Assembly: GCF_003815975.1 (NCBI RefSeq)
Contig: NZ_CP033932.1
Coordinates: 2,147,001-2,211,000, forward strand
Source of the DNA: Chryseobacterium bernardetii
GTDB taxonomy: Bacteria > Bacteroidota > Bacteroidia > Flavobacteriales > Weeksellaceae
Direction: 5' to 3'
Length of the DNA stretch: 64,000 nucleotides
This document shows, one piece after another, positions 54,436 to 62,584 of this stretch. Within the stretch, counting starts at the first letter, position 1; every line of letters begins with the position of its first letter. The position numbers were made by a program, and so were the translations under genes. The notes under the pieces are model-generated. The model saw only the letters and a list, made by a program, of their open reading frames with translations, had not been told where the DNA came from and ran no database searches.

Positions 54436-54813
54436 ATGGAAGAATACAGCTATTTTGACGAGGATCCGAAGAAAGGATGGGGATTTATTCTGGCATTTGC
54501 TGCCTTAATGTTGTTTACCGTAATGGGGCTGGGAATAGATGTTGATGAATATCTTCAGCATGAATACCTTGAAATCCCGAGATGGTATTTTTATGTTATC
54601 TTTTCAGTAGATGCACTCATGATGATTGGGCTTGTGCTGATGTTCTTTTACAAAAAAATAGGAATTATCATGTTCCCGGCTTTGCTGGTGCTGCATTTTT
54701 TTATGCACAATTACTATCTGTCTACCTTCCTGTATACGGATGTTACCAACCTCTTTCTGTTTACAGGTTTTGGAATGCTGGCCATTATCCCCAAATGGAA
54801 GTTTTTTAAATAA
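54436..54813 (+). CDS. Small integral membrane protein
   Basis: A 125-aa protein with about four hydrophobic segments (residues 15-34, 50-70, 74-92 and 100-117) after an acidic start (MEEYSYFDEDPKKGW). No family recognised. It has its own leaderless promoter embedded in the terminator of the Lrp/AsnC gene, and the T tract of that terminator is part of its -7 box. Confidence 0.65.
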   Translation: MEEYSYFDEDPKKGWGFILAFAALMLFTVMGLGIDVDEYLQHEYLEIPRWYFYVIFSVDALMMIGLVLMFFYKKIGIIMFPALLVLHFFMHNYYLSTFLYTDVTNLFLFTGFGMLAIIPKWKFFK

Positions 54814-54927
54814 GAGTTTTCTATATCTTATTTCTATATAGTAAACATTGTTTAGAAGCTATTTTAGTTTCTGTAAACATTGTGAAATGTTGTAATGAAT
54901 CGGAATAAATAAACATTAATAAAAACA

Positions 54928-56775
54928 TTACTCAGAAAATACTCCCTGAAAAAAAATGTCTAAAGCGATACTTTCATCCAACCCGAATTTCTTTTTCAGG
55001 CGGTATTTGGTCATTCTTACACTTTTAGGTTCTACGTTCAGGAGATTGGCGATTTGTTTGGTATCCATTCCAAGGTAAATATAAGCGCAGTATTTAAGAT
55101 CCAGCGGAGTTAGTTTTTGCCTTGCTTTTTCATTAATATTTTTGAAGAAATCCGGATGTAGTTCCTGAATGGTAAATCTGATCTTTTCAAAATCGTTATC
55201 TACACGGTTTTGCCCTTTAACTACCTGGCTGATGTTAATATCTGTATCCGAAAGTTGTGTCTGAAGCTGTTGGAGTACCTCATTTTTGTGCTGAATATGA
55301 AGCTGGCTGGCCAATACTTCACTTTGAAGTTTCTGCTGCTGCAAGGTCAGGAGTTCCTGTTCTGCTTTTAATCTGGCCTGTTCTTCTTCCTTAAGCTTAA
55401 CGAGCATCTCGGCTTCGTGCTTTTCGGTGTTAAGCTTCTTTTCTCTTTCTATGGAATAACGTAGTTTATAATGGTAAGAACGGAACATAAAGAATGCTCC
55501 GGTCAATCCTATAATTCCAAGCCCGATATACAGAAACTTTTCCTTTTTCAGGCTTAATGTTTTTTCGGTGAGAGCTTTTAATTCAGCTTCTTTTTTCTGA
55601 GACTGAAACTGGGCCTCAAGCCTTTTTGCCGTTTCTGCCTGTCCTTCATTGTAAAGAAGATTATTGTATTCCGTTACTTTAGACTGATATTCATAAGCCT
55701 TCTGATAGTTTTTTTGCTTTACATACAGTTTGGAAAGATCAGTCACTACATTAATCATGACGTGATAGTATATTGGTTTCTGAGTCAGTAGGATCTGTTC
55801 TGCTTTTAAAAGATATTGTTCAGATAAGGCGTCATTCTGATCCCGGGAGGCGAGGGTACTGAGAATTCCGAGAGCACCTGCCTGAACCCCTTGATTTAAA
55901 GTAGTGTATTGAGTAAGTGCAAGAATTTCATGGGTATTATCCTGAATTTCCTTACGGATTTCAGGAGTAATATCCGGATAGCTCAGGTAGTAGTTGGCAA
56001 GATTTAATAAGGCTAAGGCATGAACATGAGATGAAACCTGTCCCGGAAATTGCTGATAAAGGGCAACAGCCTTTTTACACATCTCTATAACACGTTTTAA
56101 ATCTTTTAGATCTCCGGTTTTTTCATAGGGAAAATAATAGCAGACCGCCATGGCAGAATAGGCAGAGCTCAGCATGTTTTTATTCCCTGATTTTTGGGCC
56201 AGTTCAACAGCTTTCTGAGCATAGAGTGTTGCATTCTTTGCATCATTCCATTCAGAGTGAATTCCGTATAAAAGATAATTGAGTTTCGCATTCAGGAGAA
56301 CTTCTGAAGGCAGTTTTTCAACCTGTGGAAGCGTTTTCTGGATAAGCCTCATGGTATTTTCAGATTCTCCCAGTGCATTATTATAATAGATATTCAGATA
56401 AGCGGCATACAGTGAAGCTGTTTTATCATTTGTTTTTTGCGCTGTTGAATTAGCTGCGTCAATAAGCTGTGGAACTTTTTCATACTGAGACTGGTTAAGC
56501 TCTATAATGCCTTTCTGAACTAGCGCCTTTACTGCTTCTGTATAATTTTGCTCATTTTTGGCCAGCTTTAACTGTTCCTGAACATATTTTTTAGCAATAG
56601 GGTACTGATCGCTGACTCTGTAATATTCTGTAAGCTCATTATACACTCTAAATTTTTCCTCAGCAGAATTGTTACTCTTCAACTGGCTTTTAAGGCCATC
56701 AATGAATGTATTTTGCGCCGGGCAAAAAATACAGAAAAAGAAGATAAAATATAAAAAAGAGAACTGCAGTTTCAT
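54928..56775 (-). CDS. TPR protein with C-terminal LuxR-like HTH
   Basis: A 615-aa protein: signal peptide or anchor (FSFLYFIFFFCIFCPAQ), tetratricopeptide repeats over residues 20-400, one membrane helix near residue 430 (FLYIGLGIIGLTGAFFMFRS), a long coiled coil (about 455-520, rich in Glu, Lys and Gln), and a LuxR/GerE-like helix-turn-helix at the end (LTPLDLKYCAYIYLGMDTKQ, IANLLNVEPKSVRMTKYRLK). This architecture, periplasmic TPR sensor plus cytoplasmic HTH, is common among Bacteroidota regulators. The shorter start is used because it begins the signal directly. Confidence 0.85.
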   Translation of the reverse strand: MKLQFSFLYFIFFFCIFCPAQNTFIDGLKSQLKSNNSAEEKFRVYNELTEYYRVSDQYPIAKKYVQEQLKLAKNEQNYTEAVKALVQKGIIELNQSQYEKVPQLIDAANSTAQKTNDKTASLYAAYLNIYYNNALGESENTMRLIQKTLPQVEKLPSEVLLNAKLNYLLYGIHSEWNDAKNATLYAQKAVELAQKSGNKNMLSSAYSAMAVCYYFPYEKTGDLKDLKRVIEMCKKAVALYQQFPGQVSSHVHALALLNLANYYLSYPDITPEIRKEIQDNTHEILALTQYTTLNQGVQAGALGILSTLASRDQNDALSEQYLLKAEQILLTQKPIYYHVMINVVTDLSKLYVKQKNYQKAYEYQSKVTEYNNLLYNEGQAETAKRLEAQFQSQKKEAELKALTEKTLSLKKEKFLYIGLGIIGLTGAFFMFRSYHYKLRYSIEREKKLNTEKHEAEMLVKLKEEEQARLKAEQELLTLQQQKLQSEVLASQLHIQHKNEVLQQLQTQLSDTDINISQVVKGQNRVDNDFEKIRFTIQELHPDFFKNINEKARQKLTPLDLKYCAYIYLGMDTKQIANLLNVEPKSVRMTKYRLKKKFGLDESIALDIFFQGVFSE

Positions 56776-56941
56776 GAGGTGAAAGTACAAAAATTGCAGA
56801 GATCCTATCAATGGTTTATATAAAAAATTGAAACTATATATGGGTTTTAAAAACCTGTATATTAATTGTTTATAATTTATTGTAGACGCTTTGTAGACAT
56901 TTGTATTTTGAATTGAAGTTGTTTTGTAGTAACAGGTAAAA

Positions 56942-56971
56942 TTGGAGTTATATTTTTCCGTTGCAATTTTG
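56942..56971 (+). promoter_or_regulatory. Promoter of the DUF4870 gene
   Basis: TTG at 56942-56944, 19 bases, then CAATTTTG at 56964-56971 (one mismatch to TAnnTTTG), with a 44-base leader. Confidence 0.45.
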
Positions 56972-57015
56972 CCCCCATGAAAAAATCGGAAAAATATTAA
57001 TTAAAAAATTTTATC

Positions 57016-57336
57016 ATGGACAACAAAACATTATCTATCGTATCATACATTACTGTTTTCGGATGGTTAATCTCATTTATTGTAGGGAAAGAGAAGGCTG
57101 GCAACCTTTTAAAATATCATCTTAAGCAGTCCTTAGGATTGATTATTTTCTCTATTCTTCTGTCAGTTGTTTTAAGGGTTTTACTTTCAGTGACTCATCT
57201 GGGTATCCTAAGTATATTAGGTTTTATACCATTGATACTGATGATTATTGGTGCAATCAACGCTGCTAATGAAGTTGAAAAACCTTTACCGTTGATCGGA
57301 AAAATGGTTGAAGATAAATTTTCATTTATCGGATAA
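57016..57336 (+). CDS. DUF4870-family membrane protein
   Basis: A 106-aa protein with three hydrophobic segments and the DUF4870 pattern: VSYITVFGWLISFIVGKEKA, a KYHLKQSLGL loop, then GFIPLILMIIGAINAANEVE. Function unknown; similar helices occur in the HTH-membrane protein at 40544. Stand-alone gene whose stop directly abuts a convergent open frame. Confidence 0.85.
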   Translation: MDNKTLSIVSYITVFGWLISFIVGKEKAGNLLKYHLKQSLGLIIFSILLSVVLRVLLSVTHLGILSILGFIPLILMIIGAINAANEVEKPLPLIGKMVEDKFSFIG

Positions 57337-57591
57337 TTATAAACAGCTGTTCATAATCGTGAAATTGGCTGCACTTATAAGGATGATCGTGATTTCGTTT
57401 AAAAGGATAAAGGTAATTTTACCGCCCATTTTAAATAGAATAAAAATGTCAGATATGATGAGTTTGAGAATAAGGATCTGAAGAGTATTATGATCAGGCT
57501 TAATGATAATGAGCATTAAAGCAAATATCTGAATTGTATGGAAACCTGGGACAATTAAATTAAGGATGAAGAACAAAAAAACACATTTCAT
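57337..57591 (-). CDS. Possible small membrane protein
   Basis: An 84-aa hydrophobic protein from the ATG at 57591 (MKCVFLFFILNLIVPGFHTI), with about three membrane segments. It fills an otherwise empty 328-bp gap and ends exactly at the stop of the DUF4870 gene on the opposite strand. An upstream ATG at 57633 would add 14 residues. I do not recognise it, and AT-rich DNA can give such hydrophobic frames by chance, so the call is tentative. Confidence 0.4.
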   Translation of the reverse strand: MKCVFLFFILNLIVPGFHTIQIFALMLIIIKPDHNTLQILILKLIISDIFILFKMGGKITFILLNEITIILISAANFTIMNSCL

Positions 57592-57664
57592 TATATAAAA
57601 TGAAGCAGAGTATAATAATTGTCTCAGACACATCCATCATAGCTTTTTAAAACAGAATAAGAAA

Positions 57665-58211
57665 ATGGAAGATCTTAAAAAACTCAATACTGAATTAAAG
57701 AATTACCTGGAAAAAATCAGTACACAGCTTACAGAAGACCTGATTCATCTGTTGAAAGGTGAAAACATCCGCTATCTTGGCAACAAAGGAAAATCTGACG
57801 TCAAAGCATTTTATTTCGAATACGGATATGAATATCTGGATATTGTTTTCTGGGGTGTAGATGATAAAGGAGAAATTGCCACTAACACTGTTGCTCTTCC
57901 AACTAAAAAAAAATAATGCAGAAGAAAACAGTGATTGGGATGCTCTGATCCCGGAAAAAATATGGAATATCGTCTCAAATTTCCAGGATCATTATGAAGG
58001 AGAGGACTTTGATGATATTCTGGATGAATATGATAATGAAAAATACAAATTGTTTGAACATTGGTTTTTTGGCTGCTGGAAAGATGCATTGGAACAAACT
58101 GGAAAACAAATGGATGCCTATTTTTCTATTCATGATACCTATTTCAGAACAGATTTAAATACCCAGGAAACCATTAGTGAAGATGAGATCGCACATCGGT
58201 ATCAATCATAA
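57665..58211 (+). pseudogene. Unknown protein gene split at an A9 tract
   Basis: The first frame, 83 codons from 57665 (MEDLKKLNTELKNYLEKIST), ends LPTKKK-stop at a run of nine A at 57905-57913. The second frame continues at once as NNAEENSDWDALIPEKIWNI and reads to 58211. With ten or seven A residues the two would be one protein of about 181 aa. Both halves are acidic, soluble and coding-like. It may be a true frameshift, a phase-variable tract, a slippage-expressed gene or a sequence error. No family recognised. The next two genes downstream encode small membrane proteins. Confidence 0.65.
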
Positions 58212-58253
58212 ACAGATTTTTTATAACTCTAAATACAATATATATAACTTATT

Positions 58254-58733
58254 ATGAATTCTTATAAATTTTACAAACAGGAAGGCAATCAATATATTTT
58301 TAAAAATCAGCCGGTTTTCATCACCATATTATGCCTTATTTTTTTAGTAATCGCCGGATTGATCTTTAATAATGCAAGAACTGTAAGTCTTATTATGGTT
58401 GCCGTTGTAGCGCTCATAGTTATCAATTTCTTTACCAAGAAGTTTATTATTGATATGGACCGGAAAACGATTACTGGGAAACATACCATTTTTGTTCCGG
58501 CCAGAACATATGATATGAAAGATTTTACCAATTTCCATGTATTATCAACAAAGTATTTAGGCCTTATTACAACCAATGTAGTTTTGTCTGTTTACTTTGA
58601 AGTAGATGGAAAAGAAAAATATCTGACCGTAGGACAGGCTCTGACAGAAAAAGGAATCCAAAAGATGGTGAATGAAACTGAAGACATCATGAAAATTAAT
58701 GAATCTGGTAATGAACATCACAGACCGTTATAA
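58254..58733 (+). CDS. Small membrane protein, PH-domain-like layout
   Basis: A 159-aa protein with two adjacent helices (residues 23-39 and 43-60) followed by a polar beta-type domain (IIDMDRKTITGKHTIFVPAR, then VVLSVYFEVDGKEKYLTV). It shares its start and layout with the next gene, which it overlaps by 23 bases. Family unknown. Confidence 0.65.
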   Translation: MNSYKFYKQEGNQYIFKNQPVFITILCLIFLVIAGLIFNNARTVSLIMVAVVALIVINFFTKKFIIDMDRKTITGKHTIFVPARTYDMKDFTNFHVLSTKYLGLITTNVVLSVYFEVDGKEKYLTVGQALTEKGIQKMVNETEDIMKINESGNEHHRPL

Positions 58734-59226
58734 ATTTGAAGAGAACGGCAGTGCGATCAGTATAATGCCCAACTATGATTTTTTAAGAATCCTTGTATGG
58801 TGGCTGGTATTGGGAGTTGTCGCTCTTCCTGTTATTATCTGTTATTTTATGGATAAAATGTCTGGAGATCAGTTTAAAATAGCTTTAATGATATGGGCGA
58901 TTTATATGGTATATTTCCTGTTTGACCTGTTTTTCAGGATTCCTGTAAAATATATTTTTGATAAATCTGAGAAGTGTATTTACAGAAAATGGATTCTTTC
59001 CAAAAAGATCATGACTTTTGATGAAATGACTTATTTTATCAATGATGAAAGAGGAGGGTATTACTATTCTATCGGGAAAAAACGCAATCAGTTTGTGAAA
59101 AACTATAGGATCAGCAATTACTTTTCAGGCTCCAAGAAATCTATTGAGAGAGAAGATGAGTATATAAAAGAAATATTATGCCCAATTCTGATTGCTGTCG
59201 GAATTCCTTTCAATGAAGCTGAATAA
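58711..59226 (+). CDS. Small membrane protein, likely paralog of its neighbour
   Basis: A 171-aa protein from the ATG at 58711 (MNITDRYKFEENGSAISI). This start was chosen over 58699 because it aligns with MNSYKFYKQEGNQYIF of the upstream neighbour. Two membrane helices (residues 27-45 and 57-76) are followed by a polar domain (VKYIFDKSEKCIYRKWILSK). It overlaps the neighbour by 23 bases, so the pair is coupled. Function unknown. Confidence 0.65.
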   Translation: MNITDRYKFEENGSAISIMPNYDFLRILVWWLVLGVVALPVIICYFMDKMSGDQFKIALMIWAIYMVYFLFDLFFRIPVKYIFDKSEKCIYRKWILSKKIMTFDEMTYFINDERGGYYYSIGKKRNQFVKNYRISNYFSGSKKSIEREDEYIKEILCPILIAVGIPFNEAE

Positions 59227-59313
59227 TAAAAACAAAACAATAAGTAGGGTAGAAGCTACCACCATGATAACTATATGAAAAACTCCAACATTGAATCGCT
59301 CATTCAATAAAAG

Positions 59314-59346
59314 ACTACGGGCTGTTTCGAAGAAACAGCCCGTAGT
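59314..59346. terminator. Very strong bidirectional terminator
   Basis: A perfect 15-bp inverted repeat, ACTACGGGCTGTTTC and GAAACAGCCCGTAGT, with a GAA loop between convergent genes. The flanks are A/T-rich on both sides. Confidence 0.9.
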
Positions 59347-59365
59347 TATTATCATGTGCTAAAGA

Positions 59366-60313
59366 TTAGTTAGCTAAGATTCTTTTTACAGCTTCTTTCA
59401 CTGCGTCAGCATCAATTTTATACTTCTTCATCAATTCAGCAGGTGTTGCAGATTCTCCGAAAGTATCGTTTACTGCAACAAATTCCTGTCTTGTAGGTCT
59501 TCTTCTTGCAAGCATTCCCGCAACAGATTCACCCAGGCCACCAAGATAGTTATGCTCTTCAGCCGTTACAATCTTACCGGTTTTTTCAACAGATTTTAAG
59601 ATGATCTCTTCATCAAGAGGTTTAATAGTGTGGATATTGATCACCTCACAAGAAATACCTTCTTTCTCAAGCTCGTCAGCCGCTACAAGAGACTCCCATA
59701 CAAGGTGTCCTGTTGCAACAATGGTTACATCAGTACCTTCCTGAAGCATAATTCCTTTTCCGATTTCGAAAGGCATATCTTCAGGGATAAATACAGGAAC
59801 AGTCGGTCTGCCGAATCTTAAATATACAGGACCTTCGTAGTCAGCAATCGCAAGGGTAGCCGCTTTTGTCTGGTTGTAGTCGCAAGGGTTAATGACAGTC
59901 ATTCCAGGAAGCATTTTCATCATCCCGATATCTTCCAATACCTGGTGAGTTGCCCCATCTTCCCCTAATGTAAGACCTGCGTGAGAAGCACAGATTTTTA
60001 CATTCTTACCAGAGTAAGCAATAGACTGACGGATCTGGTCATATACTCTTGAAGTAGAGAAGTTAGCAAAAGTTCCTGTGAAAGGAATTTTTCCCGTGAT
60101 GCTAAGACCTGCAGCAAGTCCCATCATGTTGGCCTCTGCAATACCCACCTGGATGAATCTTTCAGGAGCTTTCTCAATGAATTTCTCCATTTTCAAAGAT
60201 CCGATAAGATCTGCACAAAGTGCTACTACATTAGGGTTTTTGTCAGCAAGCTCAGCTAATCCGGCTCCGAATCCTGAACGTGTGTCCTTTTTTTCTGTAT
60301 ATGTATATTTCAT
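59366..60313 (-). CDS. Transketolase, C-terminal subunit
   Basis: A 315-aa protein holding the pyrimidine-binding and C-terminal domains of transketolase. Catalytic E60 lies in QVGIAEANMMGLAAGLS, which contacts the thiamine diphosphate ring. IPFTGTFANFSTSRVYDQIR, ASHAGLTLGEDGATHQ and VEEHNYLGGLGESVAG are further family blocks. With the upstream gene it makes one enzyme of the pentose phosphate pathway. The split form is common in many bacteria and archaea. The gap to the N-terminal subunit gene is 41 bases. Confidence 0.94.
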   Translation of the reverse strand: MKYTYTEKKDTRSGFGAGLAELADKNPNVVALCADLIGSLKMEKFIEKAPERFIQVGIAEANMMGLAAGLSITGKIPFTGTFANFSTSRVYDQIRQSIAYSGKNVKICASHAGLTLGEDGATHQVLEDIGMMKMLPGMTVINPCDYNQTKAATLAIADYEGPVYLRFGRPTVPVFIPEDMPFEIGKGIMLQEGTDVTIVATGHLVWESLVAADELEKEGISCEVINIHTIKPLDEEIILKSVEKTGKIVTAEEHNYLGGLGESVAGMLARRRPTRQEFVAVNDTFGESATPAELMKKYKIDADAVKEAVKRILAN

Positions 60314-60354
60314 TTTTATTTTTATTAATCGAGATTTTAACAGATGGTTTGATA

Positions 60355-61206
60355 TTAGTAGTCAGCAGGAGCCTCCAGATACAATTGTTTGAATGCAGTT
60401 TCCAATTGCTCATCATTAGGAGCTTTACCATGCCATGCATGAGATCCCATCATGAAATCTACTCCGGCACCCATTTCTGTGTGAAGGATAATTGCTACAG
60501 GTTTTCCTTTTCCTGTTTCAGCTTTTGCTCTTTCAAGGATACCGATTACAGCTTCAAGATCGTTACCGTTCTTTTCTTCTAAAACGATCCATCCGAAAGC
60601 TTCAAGTTTAGCATGAAGATTCCCAAGACTTAATACATCATCAGTATCACCATCAATCTGACGTCCGTTGTAATCAATAGTAGAAATGATGTTATCCACT
60701 TTTTTAGCAGCAGCAAACATCAGCGCTTCCCAGATCTGACCTTCCTGAAGTTCACCATCTCCGTGAAGAGAGTAAACAAGAGACTGATCTCCATCCATTT
60801 TCTTACCTAAAGCTGCTCCTAAAGCTACAGAAAGACCTTGTCCTAAAGAACCTGAAGCAATTCTGATTCCAGGAAGACCTTCGTGAGTAGTAGGATGTCC
60901 CTGTAATCTTGAATCAAGCTTTCTGAAAGTTCTTAATTCATCTACCGGAAAGAAGCTGAATCTTGCCAATGTAGAGTAGTATACAGGAGAAATATGCCCG
61001 TTTGATAGATAAAAATGATCTTCATTTTTGCCTTCCATTGTAAAAGGAAGATGATAGTTCATCACCTTTCCGTAAAGTGCTGTAAAGTATTCTGTACAAC
61101 CTAAGCTTCCTCCCGGGTGTCCTGAATTTACAGCGTGAACCATTCTTAAAATGTCTCTTCTGATCTGTGTAGTAAGAGATTTTAACTCTTCGATACTTTT
61201 ACTCAT
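60355..61206 (-). CDS. Transketolase, N-terminal subunit
   Basis: A 283-aa protein with the diphosphate-binding half of transketolase: HAVNSGHPGGSLGCTEYF at residues 24-41, RIASGSLGQGLSVALGAA, and the thiamine diphosphate/Mg motif GDGELQEGQIWEA followed by DYNGRQIDG. It acts together with the subunit encoded downstream. The operon has only these two genes before the bidirectional terminator. Confidence 0.94.
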   Translation of the reverse strand: MSKSIEELKSLTTQIRRDILRMVHAVNSGHPGGSLGCTEYFTALYGKVMNYHLPFTMEGKNEDHFYLSNGHISPVYYSTLARFSFFPVDELRTFRKLDSRLQGHPTTHEGLPGIRIASGSLGQGLSVALGAALGKKMDGDQSLVYSLHGDGELQEGQIWEALMFAAAKKVDNIISTIDYNGRQIDGDTDDVLSLGNLHAKLEAFGWIVLEEKNGNDLEAVIGILERAKAETGKGKPVAIILHTEMGAGVDFMMGSHAWHGKAPNDEQLETAFKQLYLEAPADY

Positions 61207-61315
61207 TATATCTGATTTATTTGCACGCGAATTTACAATTTTTTACCGGCTTATGGAAATGCAAAAATCCGGATATAGTACCCCGGATTGTATTTTATTT
61301 AATATTTTCCCGCTT

Positions 61316-61834
61316 TTAGCAGCCTTCATTGATGTAAACTGTAATTTCTGTGACAATATTATTAATAAATTTAAATGTTAACTGTGTTCCGGCATCATAG
61401 TCCTCAATATTGAAGTATCCAGCATCCTTAACACGTTTGCCTTTATCATCCACTTCCGGGCGGACACTGAATATGGGATAATTTTTGTAGGTATTGATAA
61501 GTTCATCCCGGGTACTTCCAACACCCATTCCGCTTTTTGTTCTGAATTTTTTACTGGTGGTTGTCATTCCTGTAATCGTAACAGCATCTGGTTTTGATTC
61601 TCCGCCATAACCCTGGAAAACCTCAATATTGATAACCTCTCCGTTGTATTTTACTCCATTCTTTTGCTCTCCATCAGAAATTTTCAGTTTAGTGCCGGCA
61701 ATTTTTTCTGCCTCACTTTTTTCCATAAAAATCTTGAATGGCCCTATTCTTAAAGTAGATACTTCAAAATTTTCCTGGGCAGCCACGGATCCGAATGTTA
61801 ATACAAGGATGAAAAGCGAAATAATTTTTTTCAT
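61316..61834 (-). CDS. Secreted protein of unknown function
   Basis: A 172-aa protein with a Sec signal peptide (ending GSVAAQ) and a mature domain with a GMGVGSTRDELINTYKNYP segment, a pattern seen in small periplasmic beta-sheet proteins, ending in a single Cys. No named family recognised. It lies 35 bases downstream of the SGNH hydrolase gene on the same strand and is probably cotranscribed with it. Confidence 0.7.
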   Translation of the reverse strand: MKKIISLFILVLTFGSVAAQENFEVSTLRIGPFKIFMEKSEAEKIAGTKLKISDGEQKNGVKYNGEVINIEVFQGYGGESKPDAVTITGMTTTSKKFRTKSGMGVGSTRDELINTYKNYPIFSVRPEVDDKGKRVKDAGYFNIEDYDAGTQLTFKFINNIVTEITVYINEGC

Positions 61835-61869
61835 AGTTAATAAAATATTTTTTTGAAATTTTTAAAGTC

Positions 61870-62559
61870 TTATTTTTTTCCTAGTGTTTTATTGATTGCA
61901 TTTTTAATCATAGGTTCCATAATTGCATATCCTGCAGGAACCGGATGGATGCCATCCTTTGAAAGTCCTTCTCGCATTCCGCCTTTTGCATCACGCATTG
62001 CCGTATTATAATCTACAAATATGAATTTGTTGCTGCCTGCATATTGCTTTAATCTGTTATTCAGAGCGTCTACTTTTTGAGATACTTCGGTTATTTCTTT
62101 ACGCCATGGAAATGCCGCTGCGGGTAACACGGAAGCAATGATTACTTTTATTCCATTATTTTGAGCAATATCAGCCATAGCTTTGATGTTGTTAAAAGTG
62201 AAATCAGGGTCATAAATGCCCGTATTCTGGGCAATATCATTGGTTCCTGCATTAATGACTAACAACTTTGGCTTTAAAGCGATAACATCACTCTGAAAAC
62301 GCAGCAACATCTGTGATGTGGTTTGTCCGCTGATTCCTCTGCCTGTATAGTTGTTTTCAGAGAAAAATTCAGGATGGGTCTTTACCCAGCCTTCTGTAAT
62401 GGAATTCCCCATAAAGACAACATCCACTTTTTTCTTTGAGCTTAAAATACTTGCATTGTCATCTTTGTATTTTGTAAGATTGGCAAAATCAACAGCACTC
62501 TGTGCATTTACAAACATACCGGCAAACAGGCAATAGGATAGAAAAACGAATAACTTCAT
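61870..62559 (-). CDS. SGNH/GDSL hydrolase
   Basis: A 229-aa exported esterase (signal ending MFVNAQ). Four SGNH blocks are present: the nucleophile S53 in FMGNSITEGW, the Gly in GRGISGQTT, Asn in INAGTNDIA, and the catalytic Asp-His in DGIHPVPAGY. This fits the lipase/acylhydrolase group active on acetylated sugars. It lies between the symporter gene (25 bases) and the small secreted protein gene, suggesting uptake or trimming of a sugar-type nutrient. Confidence 0.9.
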   Translation of the reverse strand: MKLFVFLSYCLFAGMFVNAQSAVDFANLTKYKDDNASILSSKKKVDVVFMGNSITEGWVKTHPEFFSENNYTGRGISGQTTSQMLLRFQSDVIALKPKLLVINAGTNDIAQNTGIYDPDFTFNNIKAMADIAQNNGIKVIIASVLPAAAFPWRKEITEVSQKVDALNNRLKQYAGSNKFIFVDYNTAMRDAKGGMREGLSKDGIHPVPAGYAIMEPMIKNAINKTLGKK

Positions 62560-62584
62560 TACTGATATTTTGTGGTTACTTAGA

